From Weissella confusa (GTDB lineage Bacteria; Bacillota; Bacilli; Lactobacillales; Lactobacillaceae): a DNA stretch of 64,000 nt. The stretch lies in assembly GCA_016466735.1 (NCBI GenBank), contig JAAOED010000003.1, positions 80,707 through 144,706 of the forward strand. Direction: 5' to 3'. The notes under the pieces were generated by a model, which was given only the letters and a program-made list of their open reading frames with translations, did not search any database and was not told where the DNA came from. Below, piece by piece: positions 16,848-25,477 of this stretch (the first letter of the stretch is position 1; every line of letters starts with the position of its first letter). The position numbers and the translations under genes were made by a program.

Positions 16848-17912
16848 TTAAATATCGCCAATAGTTCCGTGAATTGTAACGTCATGGATAGCACCAGCAC
16901 GCGTGTAAGTGAATGACAATCCATTGTACTTACGTGACGAGATATCCGCTGCAGCTTGTTGATCACGCGTTTGAGCAGTGACTGTGAATTGACCGGCACC
17001 AGTCTCAGGGTTAACCAAGATAATGCCGTTATCAGTTGCTTGACGAAGTACCGTCGTAACAGCAGCTTCAAGTTGAGCGATACCAGTCATGTCGTATGAC
17101 AACTTATCCACTGATTGCAACAAGTTTTGGATATTCGTTTCCAAAGTTGCTCGTACCCAATCATCACCAAGCAATGCGTCGATATAATCTCCGCCCAGCG
17201 TCAAACCTTCTGATGTTTGGTCCTTGCCTGCCTTAACAACATACAAGTTGACGTTGTTCTTAGTGGCAATAGAAACTACAGAACCATTAGCCTTAATCGC
17301 CGTTGAACCAGTCAACGACTTAAACTTCCAAGTTGTAGAACCTGGCGTCTTGTTACCAACCGCCCCGACGAAGGCTCCGATATTGTAGCTTTGTTCAGCG
17401 TCAACACCGCCAATCATAAACGTGCGGGCATTACCGTAGAACGGTGCATTCTTGACAGCTTCCAATGCGGTAATTGCATCAGCTGGTGCACCGTCAAAGC
17501 CAGTTCCTGATACAACCAGGAACTTACGACCATATGCCTCAATCGCGTTAGACATTGCAACAATGTCATTTTGCGTTGAAGGCACAATAGCACCGAACTC
17601 CCAGCCATCACCCAGAGCCGTTTCAAGCTTCGTGGTAGTTGCTGAACCATCAGTTGAATTAGGCACACCATAGATAAACAATGTTTGTCCGTGTGCTTCT
17701 TGTGCAAAGAACCCCTTAGCAATTTGCGTTGCTTCGGCTCCCAAATTTAAACCACGATCAGTAATCTCTTGGAACGTTGATACAGTCGTATCAGCAATCA
17801 CTTCATTCGTACCATTTTGTACGATAAAGATGGCCAAGTTACCAAGATTTACTGGTTGTGCTGGTGACGCCACGTCCAAAATAACGTGTACGTCTAGCAA
17901 ATCATTCGCCAT
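16848..17912 (-). CDS. Tail sheath protein (DUF3383-like)
   Basis: 354 aa. N-terminal DVHVILDVASPAQPVNLGN segment, a central domain with a YGRKFLVVSGTG strand, and a C-terminal domain containing YNGLSFTYTRAGAIHD near the end. Length and pattern match the DUF3383-type sheaths of small Firmicutes myophages and define this phage as contractile-tailed. Confidence 0.85.
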   Translation of the reverse strand: MANDLLDVHVILDVASPAQPVNLGNLAIFIVQNGTNEVIADTTVSTFQEITDRGLNLGAEATQIAKGFFAQEAHGQTLFIYGVPNSTDGSATTTKLETALGDGWEFGAIVPSTQNDIVAMSNAIEAYGRKFLVVSGTGFDGAPADAITALEAVKNAPFYGNARTFMIGGVDAEQSYNIGAFVGAVGNKTPGSTTWKFKSLTGSTAIKANGSVVSIATKNNVNLYVVKAGKDQTSEGLTLGGDYIDALLGDDWVRATLETNIQNLLQSVDKLSYDMTGIAQLEAAVTTVLRQATDNGIILVNPETGAGQFTVTAQTRDQQAAADISSRKYNGLSFTYTRAGAIHDVTIHGTIGDI

Positions 17913-17924
17913 TACTTATTTCTC

Positions 17925-18398
17925 CTATTTTTCTTGTACATCAACGCTGGCAATTTGTGGTATCTGTTCATCAACGAATGGATCCCGCAACCGCAAGCGC
18001 ATATCAAAGCCGACCATGAACTTGTCAGCCGTCGAATTTTGAATTGAACGAATATTTGTCGGCATAACTTCCGCAATCACGATATCAGCTTGTCGTAACT
18101 GAGTTAATGATGCATCAGTCACAAACTGATTACGTAAGTTTTCCGACAAATTGAGAGCTTCTAATTTTTTCAAAGCGTAGTGAGTAAAACTAACCACCGC
18201 TTCAAAGGGAACACGTTCAGTAACGTCGTAGTGTTCATAGATGTCGATACGAGGACTAATAATGTCGAATACAACAAAAGGCGCTGCCGGAATTTCTCCA
18301 GCACCGCCTAGTTCAATCATGGTCAGTCCCTGCGTGTCCTTAATGATTGTGCTGAATACCTTGTACAGCACCGAATAATCATACGTCTGTATTGCCAT
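17925..18398 (-). CDS. Tail completion / terminator-like protein
   Basis: 157 aa. Alpha/beta protein with an N-terminal helix, a PFVVFDIISPR strand and a C-terminal GFDMRLRLRDPF strand. These are features of LIC_12616-like and gpU-like tail terminators in myophages. Its N terminus overlaps the gene upstream by 20 bp and it precedes the sheath gene. Confidence 0.6.
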   Translation of the reverse strand: MAIQTYDYSVLYKVFSTIIKDTQGLTMIELGGAGEIPAAPFVVFDIISPRIDIYEHYDVTERVPFEAVVSFTHYALKKLEALNLSENLRNQFVTDASLTQLRQADIVIAEVMPTNIRSIQNSTADKFMVGFDMRLRLRDPFVDEQIPQIASVDVQEK

Positions 18399-18759
18399 TC
18401 AACGCCTCCTCAGTCTTCAATTCGTATTGGATGACATTTGAGTAGTCCTTGTATGACTGCTTACCTGTCACTCGATACCTCACATCATTGTGTTCTACTA
18501 ACGTTCCTTCAGGAAAGTCATGCTTCGAAAACCATGCCACCGTTCCTTCAGCATCATCACCCTGTTCGGTACTAATTAGCTGACCAGCAAGAATAGAACT
18601 TGTAATTGAGAACGTCAGAAATGGTTCGTACAATTCGACAGCGTCACTATCAGTTGCTTCCCACTGACCGTCTACCCACTCACCAGTAGATTGCGGATGC
18701 ACCATCAGATTAGTTCCAAACATTTGAATAAGCGAGCTCATATCAAGATAAAAAGCCAT
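18379..18759 (-). CDS. Head closure / stopper-like protein
   Basis: 126 aa, beta-rich. Third gene of the connector cluster between capsid and sheath. Position and size fit head-closure proteins (gp16/FII-like). No diagnostic motif, so the assignment is from synteny. Confidence 0.55.
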   Translation of the reverse strand: MAFYLDMSSLIQMFGTNLMVHPQSTGEWVDGQWEATDSDAVELYEPFLTFSITSSILAGQLISTEQGDDAEGTVAWFSKHDFPEGTLVEHNDVRYRVTGKQSYKDYSNVIQYELKTEEALNGNTDV

Positions 18760-18763
18760 ATTA

Positions 18764-19210
18764 CTAACTCTCCTTGTGTGTGACTGCGCCGATCATATCT
18801 CCGGTATCAATCAATGGCTGACTAGAACCCTTACGTGACACCGTAGCTGGTGCAAGCGGTGCGAAATTACCGGCACGAATAGTCTTTTGAATATCATCAG
18901 CCATTTTACTGCCGAGTTGTGACATCAAGGCGGTTGTTGAGAGATTTCCAGTAAATACCTTCAGAACATCACCACCGACATCATTCGCCCACTTACGTTC
19001 ATTCTCATATTGAGTATTACGTAGGAATGGGCGGGCTGGAATACCCCGACTTGTCCCGTATTCATTCCACATTGCTTTTTTAGCAGCGAAGCCACCAAAT
19101 ATACCCGCTTCAGCTTCTCGCCCGTCAACGGCTTCTAATAGAGCAATCATTTCATCTAAATCGAAATTAGATTCAACAGACGTGTCAAATGTTATTTCCA
19201 TGATGATCAC
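18764..19210 (-). CDS. HK97 gp10-like tail-joining protein
   Basis: 148 aa. The central motif (W.EYGTSRGIPARPFLR followed by Leu/Asp/Thr-Gly-Asp-Met near the C terminus) is typical of HK97 gp10-family neck proteins, where it includes the conserved E.GT....P.RPF pattern. Residues MIIM start is supported by close packing to the upstream gene (1-bp gap). Confidence 0.72.
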   Translation of the reverse strand: MIIMEITFDTSVESNFDLDEMIALLEAVDGREAEAGIFGGFAAKKAMWNEYGTSRGIPARPFLRNTQYENERKWANDVGGDVLKVFTGNLSTTALMSQLGSKMADDIQKTIRAGNFAPLAPATVSRKGSSQPLIDTGDMIGAVTHKES

Positions 19211-19546
19211 CTAGATGAATACAGCAACATTAGCTCCACCTTGCAAACTGTCCAACAAATCTTGATACTGACGCAAATAATCACTCATTCCGCCGGTATC
19301 CTTGTATTCGATAGACATTACAGACAAGGTTTGCTTCTTAACGTTGCTGTTCTGATTGTTCACAACGCTTGCATAGTGAGCACCCAAGTAACCGGCAGCC
19401 ATTTCTAGCTTGGGGTCCTTGAATCCGTCCTGCGTAGCGACCGTAATCGCATCCGCTGCCAATACCTCTAGCGTGTTAGCAGGAACAGACGCTAATTGTG
19501 GCGCTAACATCTTAATTCTTGTAACTACTTTTGCTACGTCTGCCAT
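19211..19546 (-). CDS. Head-tail adaptor (DUF4054-like)
   Basis: 111 aa, helical, with the A..YL.AHY......N......V.S......G... pattern near residues 48-95 that is characteristic of DUF4054/gp15-type head-tail connectors. First gene of the neck cluster, 8 bp after the HeH-LysM protein. Confidence 0.68.
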   Translation of the reverse strand: MADVAKVVTRIKMLAPQLASVPANTLEVLAADAITVATQDGFKDPKLEMAAGYLGAHYASVVNNQNSNVKKQTLSVMSIEYKDTGGMSDYLRQYQDLLDSLQGGANVAVFI

Positions 19547-19554
19547 ATCAGCAC

Positions 19555-20154
19555 CTACTTAATTGTCAATACTCGTCCAACAAACAACACATTAGACGTA
19601 AGCCCATTGAGGCGCTTCAAATTTCCAACGCTCATGTAGAAGCTATTAGCAATAGATGCCAGCGTGTCGCCGTCTTGTACCGTGTATGTGTTCTCTGGGC
19701 GTGTTTCAGGTACCGGCGCAATCTCTACTGGCTTTGGCATGAAGATACTTGCCCAGTCGTCTGAAGCAGCTGATGCCTCCGGTTCAGTCGGCGTAACTGG
19801 TACTTCTGGCGTGACCCGTTGCGGGTCAACTGGCGCAGTCTCTACCGGCGCTTCTGGTTGAACAGCTGATGATGATGAATCTGGTTGAGCAGGTTGCACA
19901 TCAACCGCTGCACTTGATGAAGCCATTGATGACGAATCTGAAGCGGATGAAGCTGAATCAGCTACAGAAGATGTAGCCTCACTTTGTCCGACAATCGTCG
20001 CTTCACTCTCAGCTTGATCAATATCATCTTGTGACTCACCAGGAACCAACTTCAACAAGTCGGCCTTTTGTGCATTTGATGGATAGTCAATACCGTGTGA
20101 ATCAAGCCAAGACTTAATTTCGGTAACAGTATTCTTATCAGTAACAATATCCAT
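19555..20154 (-). CDS. HeH/LEM - Ser/Pro linker - LysM protein in the head operon
   Basis: 199 aa. Residues ~9-40 form a HeH/LEM-like SAP-type DNA- or protein-binding motif (EIKSWLDSHGIDYP...KADLL). Residues 50-140 are a low-complexity Ser/Ala/Pro/Glu linker. Residues ~150-198 are a LysM (YTVQDGDTLASIANSFYMS). It lies between capsid and neck genes. The LysM may let capsid or neck decorations touch peptidoglycan, or the protein may be an assembly factor. Unusual fusion for this position. Confidence 0.75.
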   Translation of the reverse strand: MDIVTDKNTVTEIKSWLDSHGIDYPSNAQKADLLKLVPGESQDDIDQAESEATIVGQSEATSSVADSASSASDSSSMASSSAAVDVQPAQPDSSSSAVQPEAPVETAPVDPQRVTPEVPVTPTEPEASAASDDWASIFMPKPVEIAPVPETRPENTYTVQDGDTLASIANSFYMSVGNLKRLNGLTSNVLFVGRVLTIK

Positions 20155-20167
20155 TTAAGTCACCCCC

Positions 20168-21181
20168 TTACAAAACAGTTGCTTGGAAGATGTTACCTGC
20201 TTGTGCCAACGTAGGAACAACCATTGTTGAAACCTTGATGACAGAACGGATAGGGTCGTGCGTCTCTTCGTAGCGGTCAGCAAACATGTTACCGATTTGT
20301 GATGATTCAACATCACCCGATGCAACTGCACGAGCTTCTTCAGGTGTCAAACCGTAAACCGTTTCACCGACAGCATTGTCCGCAAACATAGCGAATTGGT
20401 TGTCAGCAATGTAGTTCGTCACCGTTTGATTACCCTTTTTGTCGACGTCAGCGTACTTACCAGTGTAGGCGCGCAAAACAGGCAAACCGTTAGCTTGCAT
20501 AAACTCATCCAAATCAGATTGCATAACCGTACGACCGTTGTTTGAGCCGAAAATGTTAGCAACAACATTCTTGTTCTTTCGCAATGCGTACAATGCCTTT
20601 TGGGACATGATTGCGCGGGTTGGGGTAACTGAAACTGATTGAGACCATTCCAAAATTTGCTCGATTGGATCCTTACTATCGTCTGCGAAATCTGCCGTTC
20701 CCTTTTGTGCCTTATCAATACCGTAATCAACCTTGTATGCACCACCATTTTGGTCCTTTACAGTAATTACACCGGTCATCAACGCTTGCATACGCATCAA
20801 TTCAGTTGCGGCATCAATTGAACGCACAACATTTCCCAAGTCGTCATAAACAGTGTTCATGATGTAGCTTTGCTCTTCCGGCGTACGTGGCGTACGCAAC
20901 TTAACCAAATCATCTTCCTTAAGAATCATCTTCTTCTTGATGAAGAATGGTTTAGTCTCTGATACTTGTGCAGTACGGTCGCCAATTTCAGCTTCCGTAT
21001 CGAAAGCGTGCACGTGAGCGATAACTGGCACGTTAGTACCTGACGTCAACACCTTGATGTCGTTTGATTGCACCTTGCGTGCTGGGAACAATGCAGCTCC
21101 CAATAGGTTTGGTGTTTCAACGGTCTTGGTATAGTCCAACACATCTTGGTGTGGAAACAAATCCAAAATATCTGTTGCCAT
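20168..21181 (-). CDS. Major capsid protein (lambda gpE-like)
   Basis: 337 aa, the length of phage_cap_E proteins. Features include NLLGAALFPARKV near residue 25, a KMILKEDDLVKLRTPRTPEE segment around residue 90, and the closing RYEETHDPIR..IKVS.MVVP motif. It builds the icosahedral shell. Follows the scaffold and a small decoration-like protein. Confidence 0.88.
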   Translation of the reverse strand: MATDILDLFPHQDVLDYTKTVETPNLLGAALFPARKVQSNDIKVLTSGTNVPVIAHVHAFDTEAEIGDRTAQVSETKPFFIKKKMILKEDDLVKLRTPRTPEEQSYIMNTVYDDLGNVVRSIDAATELMRMQALMTGVITVKDQNGGAYKVDYGIDKAQKGTADFADDSKDPIEQILEWSQSVSVTPTRAIMSQKALYALRKNKNVVANIFGSNNGRTVMQSDLDEFMQANGLPVLRAYTGKYADVDKKGNQTVTNYIADNQFAMFADNAVGETVYGLTPEEARAVASGDVESSQIGNMFADRYEETHDPIRSVIKVSTMVVPTLAQAGNIFQATVL

Positions 21182-21197
21182 TTTTTATTTCTCCTTC

Positions 21198-21530
21198 TTA
21201 GTTAGTAGTGGTTCCTGAACCACCCGCAGTAGATGGTGCTGGAGCTTCACCGCGGAACTTAATACCGATTGCCTTCAACGCCGTCTTTTGAGCGTCAGTC
21301 AACGCTACTGGTAGACGGTCAGGCAAAACATATCCCTCAACCATTACGGATACGGGCATTGGGTCATCAGTCGAACCAACAACATGATTAACTACCAACC
21401 CGGCAACTGCACCATTCTTCATGAATACGGCTCCTGACTCATATTCAGCGTCAGCCGCTTCAGTGAATGCTTGGAAACGTGATGAGGCCAACCAATTTAG
21501 TTGATCAACCTTTGTCGTCGTGTACTTCAT
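21198..21530 (-). CDS. Small head decoration-like protein
   Basis: 110 aa. Contains a GAVFMKNGAVAGLVVNHV stretch and a VSVMVEGYVLPDRLP strand, as in small head-stabilising or decoration proteins encoded between scaffold and capsid. Gly/Thr-rich, disordered C-terminal tail. Assignment from pattern and synteny. Confidence 0.6.
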   Translation of the reverse strand: MKYTTTKVDQLNWLASSRFQAFTEAADAEYESGAVFMKNGAVAGLVVNHVVGSTDDPMPVSVMVEGYVLPDRLPVALTDAQKTALKAIGIKFRGEAPAPSTAGGSGTTTN

Positions 21531-21546
21531 TCGTACATCCTCCTAA

Positions 21547-22179
21547 TTATTTAATGCCAAAGAAGCTGTCAGCAACATGGTTTGATGATGTGCTATTAGC
21601 GCGCTCAGCTGCCAATTGTCCACGAGACTTACCAATTGAAGTAGAAGCGCCTGGATTACGTGGCGTAGTACCACGCAATGACTCTTGGCGCTTTGCTTCA
21701 ACCTTTTCATCCACCAACTTGGCGAATGCTGCCACTGCCGCAGTCGTTTCATCAGCCGTGTCACGTACAACGAACGCCAAAGTATCCTCATCAGCAACCA
21801 TGCCCTTATCAGCAAGCATCTTACTTGCTTCAGACACCATGTTTGTGTGATTAAGTTGGGCTTGCAAATCATCAGCGCGCTTTTGAGCTGCTAACAATTC
21901 TTCACTTGCCTTTTGAGCTTCGTGCTCCTTGCGTTGGTCGTCAGACATTTTGGCTACCTTTGCGGCTTCCTCTTGGTCTGCTTCCCACTTAGCACGAGCA
22001 TCAGCAAGGTCCTTAGCGAACTTTGCTTCATTGGTCTTGTTAGCGCGCGATACTCTTTCAGTTAGCAATGCATTAATGTGCGCTTGTTGTTCTGGTGTGA
22101 ATTGCACACCGCCCTCTTGAACGCCGTTGCTGTTTTCGTTTCCGTTAGCGCCTTGTGCGCCAATAGGTTCATCAGCCAT
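21547..22179 (-). CDS. Capsid scaffold protein (DUF4355-like)
   Basis: 210 aa. A disordered Gly/Asn-rich N terminus, a charged coiled coil (residues ~30-110, very rich in Ala, Glu, Lys and Gln) and a C-terminal SKSRGQLAAERAN-type tail. This is the layout of DUF4355 scaffold proteins that guide capsid assembly. Preceded by an intrinsic terminator at 22257-22291. Confidence 0.82.
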   Translation of the reverse strand: MADEPIGAQGANGNENSNGVQEGGVQFTPEQQAHINALLTERVSRANKTNEAKFAKDLADARAKWEADQEEAAKVAKMSDDQRKEHEAQKASEELLAAQKRADDLQAQLNHTNMVSEASKMLADKGMVADEDTLAFVVRDTADETTAAVAAFAKLVDEKVEAKRQESLRGTTPRNPGASTSIGKSRGQLAAERANSTSSNHVADSFFGIK

Positions 22180-22256
22180 GTTACATACCTCCGTTTACAG
22201 TCCGTCGACTATCATTTCCTTGCAGCTTTTAGGGCCAATCAGCACGTTTTGGGCAC

Positions 22257-22291
22257 AATAAAAGCGCCCAGCCATTTCTAGCTAAGCGCTT
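22257..22291 (-). terminator. Intrinsic terminator between immunity-like gene and scaffold gene
   Basis: On the minus strand AAGCGC.AGC / GCT.GCGCTT form a hairpin followed by TTTTATT. It lies 9 nt after the stop of the immunity-like gene and would separate its transcription from the scaffold-capsid genes, unless antiterminated. Confidence 0.7.
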
Positions 22292-22299
22292 ATTAACAA

Positions 22300-22596
22300 T
22301 TATTTATTCTTCATGACTTGATTGTACAAATCATCAATCAAATCTTCATATCGATTAACAATATCCCAATCAGGGTTATCGTAATCCCAACTACCGTCAG
22401 CTTGCTTGTACCCAGCAATAGACAAAAACTTCTTTAGTTCTAAATAATCATTAGCCCTAAATTCAAATCGGGTAACATCATTACCGCGTTCAATTTTAGT
22501 GGCTTTTAGCAAATACTCAGACGCACTATTTTTAATGAAATCTACATCATTGTTAGGCAGTTCAAACTGAACTATTTTATTCGACTTCGTCAACAT
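22300..22596 (-). CDS. Putative immunity protein for the MuF-associated toxin
   Basis: 98 aa, strongly acidic, soluble, alpha/beta, no recognised domain. It overlaps the 3' end of the MuF-type gene by 20 bp (ATG inside the toxin's last codons) and is followed by a terminator. A small acidic protein encoded directly behind a C-terminal nuclease domain is the standard arrangement for immunity genes of polymorphic toxins. Function is inference from this arrangement. Confidence 0.6.
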   Translation of the reverse strand: MLTKSNKIVQFELPNNDVDFIKNSASEYLLKATKIERGNDVTRFEFRANDYLELKKFLSIAGYKQADGSWDYDNPDWDIVNRYEDLIDDLYNQVMKNK

Positions 22597-23431
22597 GATA
22601 CACCGTAATAATTTTCCCTTCTTTTTTATTTACAACCAGAAGCACGTCGTTGTCACCATTATACCAAAACACATCATCACCGGGCGCTTCCGTGATTAAG
22701 GTGCTGTCTGACACTAGTGTCTTTTTGAAATCTTCTACTGTAATATCACGCTCATAGGCCCGTTGAATAGCATGGAAATTAACTTGCTTAATGATTGTAC
22801 CGTCAACTGCCTTAATTCCTCGAAGCGCAAACCACTCTTCAGGGACATCTTTCAACGATTTAATTTCTATTGGTTCTTCTGGCTCTTGATCAATGTTTTC
22901 ATAATCATCATCAGAATTATCATCATTGCCGATTTGAGTTCCAGCCAGTATGCCACCAAAAAAAGAAAGGTCTGGTTTAGAATCATCTTCCACACGAACC
23001 AATGTGCAACGGCAGTTAGGATGGAAAGGAACCAACTCTTGCGCATCCCCAAGCGAATACGTCTTACCAACGTACGGCAAGCAATATTGGCAAGCGCCAA
23101 ATTCGTTGATAATCATCACTTGCTGGTCCTTGCTACCCGGCAAATCACGATATTGCGATAACTCTCTTTCGCGGTCATTTGCAGACTTCCAAGCAGCTAC
23201 CTTAGCTTCACGGTCAGCAATTGCTGCATACGTTCGGATATTACGGGCAGCAGAAGCACTGAATGAGCGTAAATACCACCACAAGCCCATATAACCACCA
23301 ACCATTTCGGCTAGTTGCTTACGTCGCTCTGCTTCGTCTTGCTCTTTCTCTTTCTTAGCCGCGTCAACATAGTCTTTCAACTCAGCCAAGTAATCATCAT
23401 CACTGTAGTTTTCGTAATCATTGTCAGCCAT
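22577..23431 (-). CDS. MuF-type minor head protein with C-terminal nuclease-like toxin domain
   Basis: 284 aa. Residues ~90-155 contain the MuF core: an EFGACQYCLPYVGKTY region and a VPFHPNCRCTL motif, with the Cys/His pattern seen in SPP1 gp7/Mu F proteins. An acidic linker (165-195) follows. Residues ~205-284 form a separate small alpha/beta domain with NFHA..RAYERDIT near its start and a YHVDE end. This resembles the BECR-fold nuclease modules attached to MuF proteins in temperate phages. MuF polymorphic toxins are a known family; the exact nuclease class here is not proved. Confidence 0.7.
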   Translation of the reverse strand: MADNDYENYSDDDYLAELKDYVDAAKKEKEQDEAERRKQLAEMVGGYMGLWWYLRSFSASAARNIRTYAAIADREAKVAAWKSANDRERELSQYRDLPGSKDQQVMIINEFGACQYCLPYVGKTYSLGDAQELVPFHPNCRCTLVRVEDDSKPDLSFFGGILAGTQIGNDDNSDDDYENIDQEPEEPIEIKSLKDVPEEWFALRGIKAVDGTIIKQVNFHAIQRAYERDITVEDFKKTLVSDSTLITEAPGDDVFWYNGDNDVLLVVNKKEGKIITVYHVDEVE

Positions 23432-23432
23432 A

Positions 23433-24047
23433 CTACATTCCTCCAGTGATAATCGCCCATTGCTTAGCGCTCACGCCCTGCTGGATAGCTTTGCTAATCT
23501 CAATTGATAAACTAGCAAGGGTCTTGTCAAACGACGTCCAATAGGCTTGTGAGGGCGTTTTCTTGTCGAAAGGAGCGTGGGACAATTCCTGAACTTTACT
23601 ATCAGGCAACGTGGATTTAATGCCCGTGTCCTTTGCTTGTCGCTGGTACTCGTCCTTGAACTCGTCGTTAAGCGCCGACTCAAACAACTTGTATGAATCA
23701 ATTGCGAACGGCAACATCAGCAAACCCAGCATTGACTGAACATACATTTCCATATCCGAAACACCCATAGTCAAAAACGCCATTTTGCGCTTCTTAGCGT
23801 TAATTTCAGACGTTCTGGGTAATTGTTCGGCTAACTTCTTCAAACGGCTAATATCAGCAGCATTTGGCGCCTTGGTTAGTATTCCGCTGTCAATGTGGTC
23901 ATCAACACTATGTGCAACAAAAAAAGCGCTCAATTCGGCGCTCATCTTGTCAGTATGTTGATCAGCTTTCTCATCAAGCTTCACGTTGATGTCGTAGTCA
24001 TGCTTCATTGTGGCAAGCATGTGTTGCTTTTCCTGTGATAGTTGCAT
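23433..24047 (-). CDS. Minor head protein, N-terminal MuF-associated helical protein
   Basis: 204 aa, helical. In many phages this region and the MuF core form one head-morphogenesis protein; here a separate reading frame ends 1 bp before the MuF gene starts. Start ATG overlaps the portal stop (TAATG). Probably binds the portal inside the procapsid. Whether the split is natural or due to an old frameshift cannot be settled from one sequence. Confidence 0.6.
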   Translation of the reverse strand: MQLSQEKQHMLATMKHDYDINVKLDEKADQHTDKMSAELSAFFVAHSVDDHIDSGILTKAPNAADISRLKKLAEQLPRTSEINAKKRKMAFLTMGVSDMEMYVQSMLGLLMLPFAIDSYKLFESALNDEFKDEYQRQAKDTGIKSTLPDSKVQELSHAPFDKKTPSQAYWTSFDKTLASLSIEISKAIQQGVSAKQWAIITGGM

Positions 24048-25477
24048 TACTTAGCCTCTTGCTTATCAAAATCGGCATCCGTCTCATCACTGAGTGAGCC
24101 CATCATGCTCTTAGCAGCGTCCTTTTGCTCTTGTTCCTTGGCCTTGATAACTGCATCAGGGTCTTCAATCGTTGAAATCTCTGACAACGCGGTCTTACGG
24201 TCAACACCAGCGTCAAGCATTACCTTGGCTGTGTTGGCTTCGTCTTGCACGTTGTGTGGCACAGTTCGTTTGAACGTCATTTTGACGTTGTTTGCATAGT
24301 CCTTATCACCAGTATCAAGCGGCAATGTTGCCCCAATCGTGAATGCCAAGCGCCACATTTGGCGCAACGACATTTTGAACTTGCGCTCCTTCATGTTTGC
24401 TGCCGTACTCATTGACTGCAGCTTAAATTCAAGCGAAGTACCTGACGCATTACCAAACACATCATCATTGAAGTTGGCGACGTTTGACTTGTTGTAAATC
24501 ATGTCGATAACGCGGTCCAAGAAGTTCTCTTGAATACCATCAGCGTCTGGCTTGTTCATAAAGTCAATCGTCACATCACGTTCAGTATCTACTGACGCAA
24601 CGTTAATAACACGCTTATCAATCATGTCTTTGATGATTTCAGGCTTAAGCTTGGCGTTAATCACCTTCATGATGGTGTTTGAGAAATAATCAATGTCATT
24701 TCCCTTGTTACTCAACGCAACTTCAACCGCATCAATCAAGCTAATCACCTGCTCAAACAGTCCCTGACGCTCTGTTGATGCGTAGAACTCGACCATTGGC
24801 ACATTCATGAATTGGTTATCCACCACTTCTTCAGCAATGGTCATTTCAGCGCCAGGCGTACCAGTGAATGAATATGCAGCCGTCTTAGTGTACAACGTGC
24901 CAGATAACTCACCATTACGTTGCTTTTGTGTGTAGTAGATACCAAACACCGGACGCCTCTCAATTGAGCTGTCATATACGATAAAGCCGTTGCGTGGGTC
25001 AACCGGTGCGACACGCGTCTCTTTCTCCTCGTTTTGGTAAACAAGAACGTACGAACGGCCAAAGATATCAACTTGCTTTGCTAATTCAGCAACAATGTCA
25101 GTCAAATCATTAATATCAACAAACTTGTTGATTGCTTGATCAAGCTCATCATTGGGCTTGCCGTTGTCGTTGTAATCGAACTTAACCGGTGTACCAGCAA
25201 AGTATCCGACTTCTGTATCAACCAATTCCTTGGCGAAATTAACAATCAAGCGATTATCAGGCTTACCGGGTGCTTTAGACATCTTCTCTAAGATTGAATG
25301 CTTACCCAAGTAATACTTCATAAGCTTGTTGAACCAGTTATGCATTGCACGGTTGTGCTTGCTTAATAGTTGGCTCAATTCATCAGGAGCCAGCATTTCA
25401 TCCCCGACGCCCTGGTCGAAGTAGAAGACATTATTATCATCAGACGATAATCTGTCGCTATTGAATCTAAACGCCAT
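24047..25477 (-). CDS. Portal protein (SPP1 gp6-like)
   Basis: 476 aa. Typical features: KYYLGKHSIL segment near residue 45, RLIVNFAKELVDTEVGYFAGTPV near 75, a DPRNGFIVYD strand and a C-terminal GVDRKTALSEISTIEDPDA helix before an acidic tail. It forms the dodecameric packaging vertex and docks terminase. Coupled to terL by stop-start overlap. Confidence 0.9.
   Translation of the reverse strand: MAFRFNSDRLSSDDNNVFYFDQGVGDEMLAPDELSQLLSKHNRAMHNWFNKLMKYYLGKHSILEKMSKAPGKPDNRLIVNFAKELVDTEVGYFAGTPVKFDYNDNGKPNDELDQAINKFVDINDLTDIVAELAKQVDIFGRSYVLVYQNEEKETRVAPVDPRNGFIVYDSSIERRPVFGIYYTQKQRNGELSGTLYTKTAAYSFTGTPGAEMTIAEEVVDNQFMNVPMVEFYASTERQGLFEQVISLIDAVEVALSNKGNDIDYFSNTIMKVINAKLKPEIIKDMIDKRVINVASVDTERDVTIDFMNKPDADGIQENFLDRVIDMIYNKSNVANFNDDVFGNASGTSLEFKLQSMSTAANMKERKFKMSLRQMWRLAFTIGATLPLDTGDKDYANNVKMTFKRTVPHNVQDEANTAKVMLDAGVDRKTALSEISTIEDPDAVIKAKEQEQKDAAKSMMGSLSDETDADFDKQEAK

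Noticed and set aside
23431..24047. Frameshifted (broken) head protein
   Set aside because: The two genes have separate starts and ribosome sites; a natural split is as likely, so neither is called a pseudogene.
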